Positions 59,944 to 64,000 of a stretch of DNA of 64,000 nt are shown here, in pieces. This DNA comes from Sphingobacterium chuzhouense (GTDB taxonomy: Bacteria > Bacteroidota > Bacteroidia > Sphingobacteriales > Sphingobacteriaceae): assembly GCF_014692525.1 (NCBI RefSeq), contig NZ_JACNYL010000001.1, positions 124,001 through 188,000 of the forward strand, given 5' to 3'. The translations under genes were made by a program, and so were the position numbers. Within the stretch, counting starts at the first letter, position 1, and every line of letters starts with the position of its first letter. The notes under the pieces were generated by a model. It did no database searches and was not told the origin of the DNA. It saw only the letters and a list, made by a program, of their open reading frames with translations.

Positions 59944-61188
59944 TTACCTAACTTTTAATGTGACAATAGTCAGAATCGCAAGGATAATCGATACGATAAA
60001 AAACCGCATCACAATCTTCGATTCGTGATAACCTTTTTTCTGATAATGATGATGCAAAGGAGACATCAGAAATATCCGACGGCCCTCACCAAATTTTTTC
60101 TTCGTGTATTTGAAATAGGATACCTGCATAATCACCGACAGGTTTTCTAGCAAAAAAATACCACACAACATCGGAATCAACAGTTCTTTTCGGATAAGGA
60201 TAGCGAATGCCGCGATAATACCGCCAATAGTTAAGCTTCCTGTGTCTCCCATAAACACCTGTGCAGGATATGCGTTGTACCATAAGAAACCTGTACAGGC
60301 ACCTACAAACGCTCCCGCAAAAATCACCAGCTCTCCGGAATTGGGGATATACATAATATTCAGATAGTCCGAGAAGATCACATTACCCGACACGTATGCA
60401 AGAATCGCTAACGTAATTCCGATAATTGCCGAAGTTCCTGTTGCCAGCCCATCGATCCCGTCGGTAATATTAGCACCGTTAGACACCGCCGTAACGATAA
60501 ACACAATCACCACTAAAAACACTATAAACGTAACCAGATTGCCGTTTAACCCAAACATACTTAGCACTTCGGCGTAATCGAACTCATTATTTTTATAGAA
60601 TGGAATATTCGTCTTTGTCGATTTTACATTCTCCGCGTAATAACGTTCCCCTGTTTGGGTATCCATCATAATCTCCACTGCTTTTGTCGAGGTCGGGTTC
60701 TGCACCTTTTCCCGCACGACAATATCGGGATGGAAGTACATCGTGATGGCAATTAGTGTACCTAGCCCCACTTGGCCAATAATTTTAAAACGACCCGCAA
60801 GCCCTTCTTTATTTTTACGGAATACTTTGATGTAATCGTCCAAGAAACCGATCGTACCCATCCAAATGGTGGTGATGATCATGATGATGACATAAATATT
60901 ATCCAGTTTAGCAAATAAAAGTGTAGGAACTAGGATTCCACCGATGATAATCAATCCGCCCATTGTCGGCGTGCCTACTTTTTGCTTTTCACCCTCTAAT
61001 CCCAAGTCACGGATCGTTTCCCCCACTTGCTTATTGCGTAAAGCACGTATCAGCCGGCTTCCGTATACTGTCGTAATAATTAACGATACAATAACGGCCA
61101 TTGCTGTCCTAAACGAGATGTATTGAAACAATCCCGCTCCTGGAAAATGCATGTGTTCTTGTAGCCAACTGAATAGATAATATAACAT
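59944..61188 (-). CDS. mraY: Phospho-N-acetylmuramoyl-pentapeptide transferase
   Basis: This 414-residue membrane enzyme makes lipid I. It has [66 protein letters not shown] and [19 protein letters not shown]. An insert of about 60 residues ([20 protein letters not shown] region) is longer than in E. coli MraY (360 residues), a feature common in this phylum. Confidence 0.96.
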   Translation of the reverse strand: MLYYLFSWLQEHMHFPGAGLFQYISFRTAMAVIVSLIITTVYGSRLIRALRNKQVGETIRDLGLEGEKQKVGTPTMGGLIIIGGILVPTLLFAKLDNIYVIIMIITTIWMGTIGFLDDYIKVFRKNKEGLAGRFKIIGQVGLGTLIAITMYFHPDIVVREKVQNPTSTKAVEIMMDTQTGERYYAENVKSTKTNIPFYKNNEFDYAEVLSMFGLNGNLVTFIVFLVVIVFIVTAVSNGANITDGIDGLATGTSAIIGITLAILAYVSGNVIFSDYLNIMYIPNSGELVIFAGAFVGACTGFLWYNAYPAQVFMGDTGSLTIGGIIAAFAILIRKELLIPMLCGIFLLENLSVIMQVSYFKYTKKKFGEGRRIFLMSPLHHHYQKKGYHESKIVMRFFIVSIILAILTIVTLKVR

Positions 61189-61197
61189 CCGTATCTC

Positions 61198-62652
61198 TTA
61201 TTGTTCGTTAAACGTTTCTATTAAAATTTCTTTATCGTCAAAATGGTGACGCACTCCATTAACCTCTTGATATTTTTCGTGTCCTTTCCCCGCGACCAAT
61301 ACAATGTCGCCTGGCTGTGCTAAGTGACAAGCCGCACGGATAGCCTCTTTGCGCTCGGCAATGGTAAAAACATGCTTACGATCCTTCGAATCGACACCCG
61401 CTTCCATATCCCGGATAATCGCCATCGGATCTTCTGTTCTCGGATTATCCGATGTAATGATGACCTTATCGCTCAAACGCACCGCAACTTCCGCCATTTC
61501 TGGACGTTTGGTTTTATCGCGATCGCCACCACAACCCAATACCGTAATAATCTGTTGGCCACTTTTCCGCAGTTCCCGGATAGTCGACAGAACGTTCTCC
61601 ACCGCATCGGGTGTATGTGCATAGTCGACGATACCGACCAAACCGTTTGCTGAACGTACCACATCAAATCTGCCCTCTGCCCCTGCGATATCACTCATAG
61701 CCGTCAATACTTTCATCGTCTCCTGTTCCAAGAGAATTGCCGCTCCATACACCGCTAGCAGATTATAAGCATTAAATCCACCGACCAACTTTACCCATAC
61801 TTCATGCCCATCAACTTGTAGCAACATACCGTCTAGGTGACTTTCGATAATCTTAGCTTTGAAGTCAGCCATATTTTTCAAACCGTATGTTTTTTTATGG
61901 GCAAATGTATTTTGTAACATCACCGATCCATTACGGTCATCTATATTGGTCAACGCAAAAGCAAACCTATCTAAGTCATCAAAAAACTTTTTCTTGGCTT
62001 TGATGTAATGGTCAAATGTGCCATGAAAATCCAAATGATCGTGTGTTATATTCGAGAATATGCCGCCCGCAAAACGCAATCCTGCTATCCGTTGCTGTAC
62101 GACCGCATGTGAGCTCACTTCCATAAAGCAATAATCACATCCTTCGTCTACCATTTCTCGAAGCAACATATTTAGCGCTATCGGATCTGGAGTCGTATGG
62201 GTTGCAGGAATAACTCGATCGCCAATTTTATTCTCCACGGTAGATAGCAATCCGACATGATATCCTAAGCTTTTAAACAAGTTGAAAAGAAGCGTAGCAA
62301 TAGTTGTTTTACCGTTTGTCCCCGTAATGCCTACAAGTTTTAAACCTTTAGACGGATCACCATAAAAATTGGATGCTAACAACCCCAGCACATACGATGT
62401 ATCCGCTACAACCACGTAAGTCACCTCAGCCTGCAGTTGTTCTGGCAAAGTATCCAACACCAATACCGTTGCCCCGTTTTCAATCGCCTTATCGAGGTAT
62501 AAATGCCCATCGGTTTGCACCCCGCGCACGGCGACAAAAAGACTATTCGCAGAAACTTTCCGCGAATCGAAGCATACGGACGACACCTCGACTTCGAGGA
62601 TACCCTCAAGCTGTTGTACCGGAATCGCATGTAGTAATTCTCTTAGCTTCAT
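61198..62652 (-). CDS. murE: UDP-MurNAc-tripeptide synthetase
   Basis: This 484-residue ligase adds the third stem residue. It has VFVAVRGVQTDGHLYLD-like SLFVAVRGVQTDGH, the ATP loop GITGTNGKTTIATLLFNL, HTTPDPIALN and the DNPRTEDP motif. DNPR is the usual mark for meso-diaminopimelate at position 3, the usual residue in Bacteroidota; the sequence therefore suggests a DAP-type wall. Confidence 0.95.
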   Translation of the reverse strand: MKLRELLHAIPVQQLEGILEVEVSSVCFDSRKVSANSLFVAVRGVQTDGHLYLDKAIENGATVLVLDTLPEQLQAEVTYVVVADTSYVLGLLASNFYGDPSKGLKLVGITGTNGKTTIATLLFNLFKSLGYHVGLLSTVENKIGDRVIPATHTTPDPIALNMLLREMVDEGCDYCFMEVSSHAVVQQRIAGLRFAGGIFSNITHDHLDFHGTFDHYIKAKKKFFDDLDRFAFALTNIDDRNGSVMLQNTFAHKKTYGLKNMADFKAKIIESHLDGMLLQVDGHEVWVKLVGGFNAYNLLAVYGAAILLEQETMKVLTAMSDIAGAEGRFDVVRSANGLVGIVDYAHTPDAVENVLSTIRELRKSGQQIITVLGCGGDRDKTKRPEMAEVAVRLSDKVIITSDNPRTEDPMAIIRDMEAGVDSKDRKHVFTIAERKEAIRAACHLAQPGDIVLVAGKGHEKYQEVNGVRHHFDDKEILIETFNEQ

Positions 62653-62657
62653 ATCTT

Positions 62658-64000
62658 TTAATTCAGCGCCAATGCTATAGGCGTACCTACCTTTAATTTT
62701 GTTCCCGCAACAAGGGATTGATTAATGACCTTACCCCAACCGGAAACTTTTGTTTTAAACCCAGCGTTCTCCATGGTGAATATGGCATCTGACAACCCCA
62801 TACCCAATACATTTGGCACAACCCCTTCCTTCACCTTAGTCTCCACAAACGGAGCGGCCTTGGCAGATGAATCTGCCGCCTGCGCTATCGTATTCCAATT
62901 AGACGGGTTAAACCCTAACGCTTGGTAAACGGTGTTTGATGCTTCTTTCGAACCTCTTAATGTCAGCGGTAATTTTGCCCCTGCGGTATTTACTTTTCTG
63001 TTTGCCAACGTCCCATGCAAGGTTAAATCATTTGCGTAGATCATATCGGCCAGCTCTTTAAAGACCGGGCCGGCGATGGCTCCACCATAATATCCTTTTC
63101 TTGGATTGCGAATAACTACAATCATCGAATATTTCGGATTCTCTGCCGGGAAATAACCCGCAAAGGATGATTGGTAACGACGTTGCCCATATCCTCGAGC
63201 ACCATCGTTCATCTGTGCAGTTCCCGTTTTACCTGCCGACGTATACAAGGGCGAGCTCAAACGTTTACCCGTTCCTTCTGTCATGACTCCTTCCAACATC
63301 GCTTGCATTTTGCGAATAGCTTCTTTCGACGCAATTTGCTTGTTAAGCACCTTCGCATCAAAACGTTCCACTGTATTACCCAAATGCCGAATCTCCTTCA
63401 CAAACAAAGGCGCTAACAATTTTCCATCGTTGGCAACCGCATTGTAAAGTGCTAACGTCTGCAAGGGTGTCAATCGTAATTCATAACCATAAGCCATTTG
63501 TACCAACGACAACTTGCTCCACGTTTTGCTATCCGGTGTCTTCACCCATGGAATAGCCTCACCCGGAATCTGCAACCCCAAAGGTTTACCCAATCCAAAA
63601 TGATGCAACTTCGATGTATATTTCGCCGGTTTGTTCCCGTAATAAGTGTTGATCAGTTTGGCCACACCTACGTTTGAAGACTCTTCAAAAGCTTCTTTCA
63701 CAGTCAAAACTGATTTTTTGGGGGCGTGCGAATCACGTATCGTATGTGCCGGTACTTTATATGTACCATTTCCTATATCCACCGTGCTCGCCGTATCCAC
63801 AAACCCATCGTCTAACAGTGCCAGATAGCTTGCCAACTTGAATGTCGATCCCGGATCCGCGCCAAGAGCGATGGCATAATTATATTTCTCCCGGAAAACA
63901 CCCTCTTTATCCCGCGTAAAATTCGCGATGGCCCTCACCTCTCCCGTTTTCACCTCCATGACCACAACACAACCGTTATCTGCATCGCTCGCTATCAATT
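62658..64000 (-). CDS. ftsI: Penicillin-binding protein FtsI/PBP3 with C-terminal PASTA (5' end outside window)
   Basis: The 447 visible residues cover the transpeptidase domain with SxxK as STFK in DPGSTFKLASYLALLDDGF, SxN as SSNVGVAK, and KTG in TSAGKTGTAQMNDG. A PASTA domain (VPNVLGMGLSDAIFTMENAG) ends the protein. FtsI cross-links septal wall and heads the visible part of the cluster. Its N-terminus lies beyond the right edge; upstream ftsL and mraW would be expected there. Confidence 0.94.
   Translation of the reverse strand, partial: LIASDADNGCVVVMEVKTGEVRAIANFTRDKEGVFREKYNYAIALGADPGSTFKLASYLALLDDGFVDTASTVDIGNGTYKVPAHTIRDSHAPKKSVLTVKEAFEESSNVGVAKLINTYYGNKPAKYTSKLHHFGLGKPLGLQIPGEAIPWVKTPDSKTWSKLSLVQMAYGYELRLTPLQTLALYNAVANDGKLLAPLFVKEIRHLGNTVERFDAKVLNKQIASKEAIRKMQAMLEGVMTEGTGKRLSSPLYTSAGKTGTAQMNDGARGYGQRRYQSSFAGYFPAENPKYSMIVVIRNPRKGYYGGAIAGPVFKELADMIYANDLTLHGTLANRKVNTAGAKLPLTLRGSKEASNTVYQALGFNPSNWNTIAQAADSSAKAAPFVETKVKEGVVPNVLGMGLSDAIFTMENAGFKTKVSGWGKVINQSLVAGTKLKVGTPIALALN

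Noticed and set aside
1..64000. Insertion sequences, integrases, prophage or tRNA genes
   Set aside because: I found no transposase-, integrase- or phage-like frame and no tRNA-like cloverleaf in the gaps I read, although a search tool could find a weak one.

Overview
The window reads as chromosomal DNA of a Bacteroidota bacterium, most likely class Sphingobacteriia (Sphingobacterium/Olivibacter/Pedobacter-like). Signs of this are many promoters with the TAnnTTTG -7 box, almost no Shine-Dalgarno sequences, many short-spaced lipoprotein genes, a PASTA-tailed FtsI, MtaB, MlaE/F/D-type genes without the other Mla parts, and DUF6600-type and collagen-like surface proteins. I see no tRNA, rRNA, insertion sequence, phage or CRISPR. 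The genus is inference.

Layout. 1-2308 (-): an operon of RidA, a divergent 3-hydroxyacyl-CoA-dehydrogenase-like enzyme and a class III aminotransferase cut by the window edge. 2541-5772 (-): MlaE, MlaF and MlaD lipid-transport genes followed by an RluA pseudouridine synthase. 5958-9363 (+): a Trp-rich exported protein with a basic low-complexity tail, then pncB and a methyltransferase. 9370-11925 (-): a small fibronectin-III-like protein, a 650-base gap with 63-base repeats, and serS. 11926-12420: a gap rich in inverted repeats, then a 31-residue acidic microprotein gene with its own promoter and terminator. 12454-16804 (+): rsmI, a PH/SHOCT protein, lnt and a cysteine desulfurase. 16792-17614 (-): an NlpE-like lipoprotein and a TPR protein. 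17765-23005 (+): etfBA, a bifunctional-nuclease-domain protein, a nucleoside transporter and an MscS channel. 23211-27720: an anchored protein of unknown role, an NlpC/P60 lipoprotein, a DMT permease, mtaB and an esterase-like lipoprotein. 27857-34667: thyA-folA, ddl (opposite strand), a PASTA protein, mltG, a thioesterase and rpsA. 34741-38983 (-): five exported or lipoprotein genes, next to a divergent two-component system (39191-41771). 41777-50614: pirin, gyrB, an OmpH-like lipoprotein, corA, tsaB, yidD-rnpA-rpmH, mscL, an orphan response regulator and a sugar-isomerase-like TIM barrel. 50706-64000 (-): the division and cell wall cluster ftsI-murE-mraY-murD-ftsW-murG-murC-ftsQ-ftsA-ftsZ, with ftsI cut by the window edge.

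Envelope work dominates. The dcw cluster, ddl, mltG, the PASTA protein and the NlpC/P60 protein build and trim peptidoglycan; Lnt, the Mla-type transporter, the OmpH-like protein and YidD serve lipoproteins and membranes; MscS and MscL protect against osmotic shock. The most notable non-coding signals are three DnaA-box-like 9-mers beside a ftsZ promoter, the isolated microprotein gene, the 63-base repeats inside a long start-less open frame, interleaved inverted repeats at 36265-36350, and several genes whose start codon lies at the predicted transcription start.
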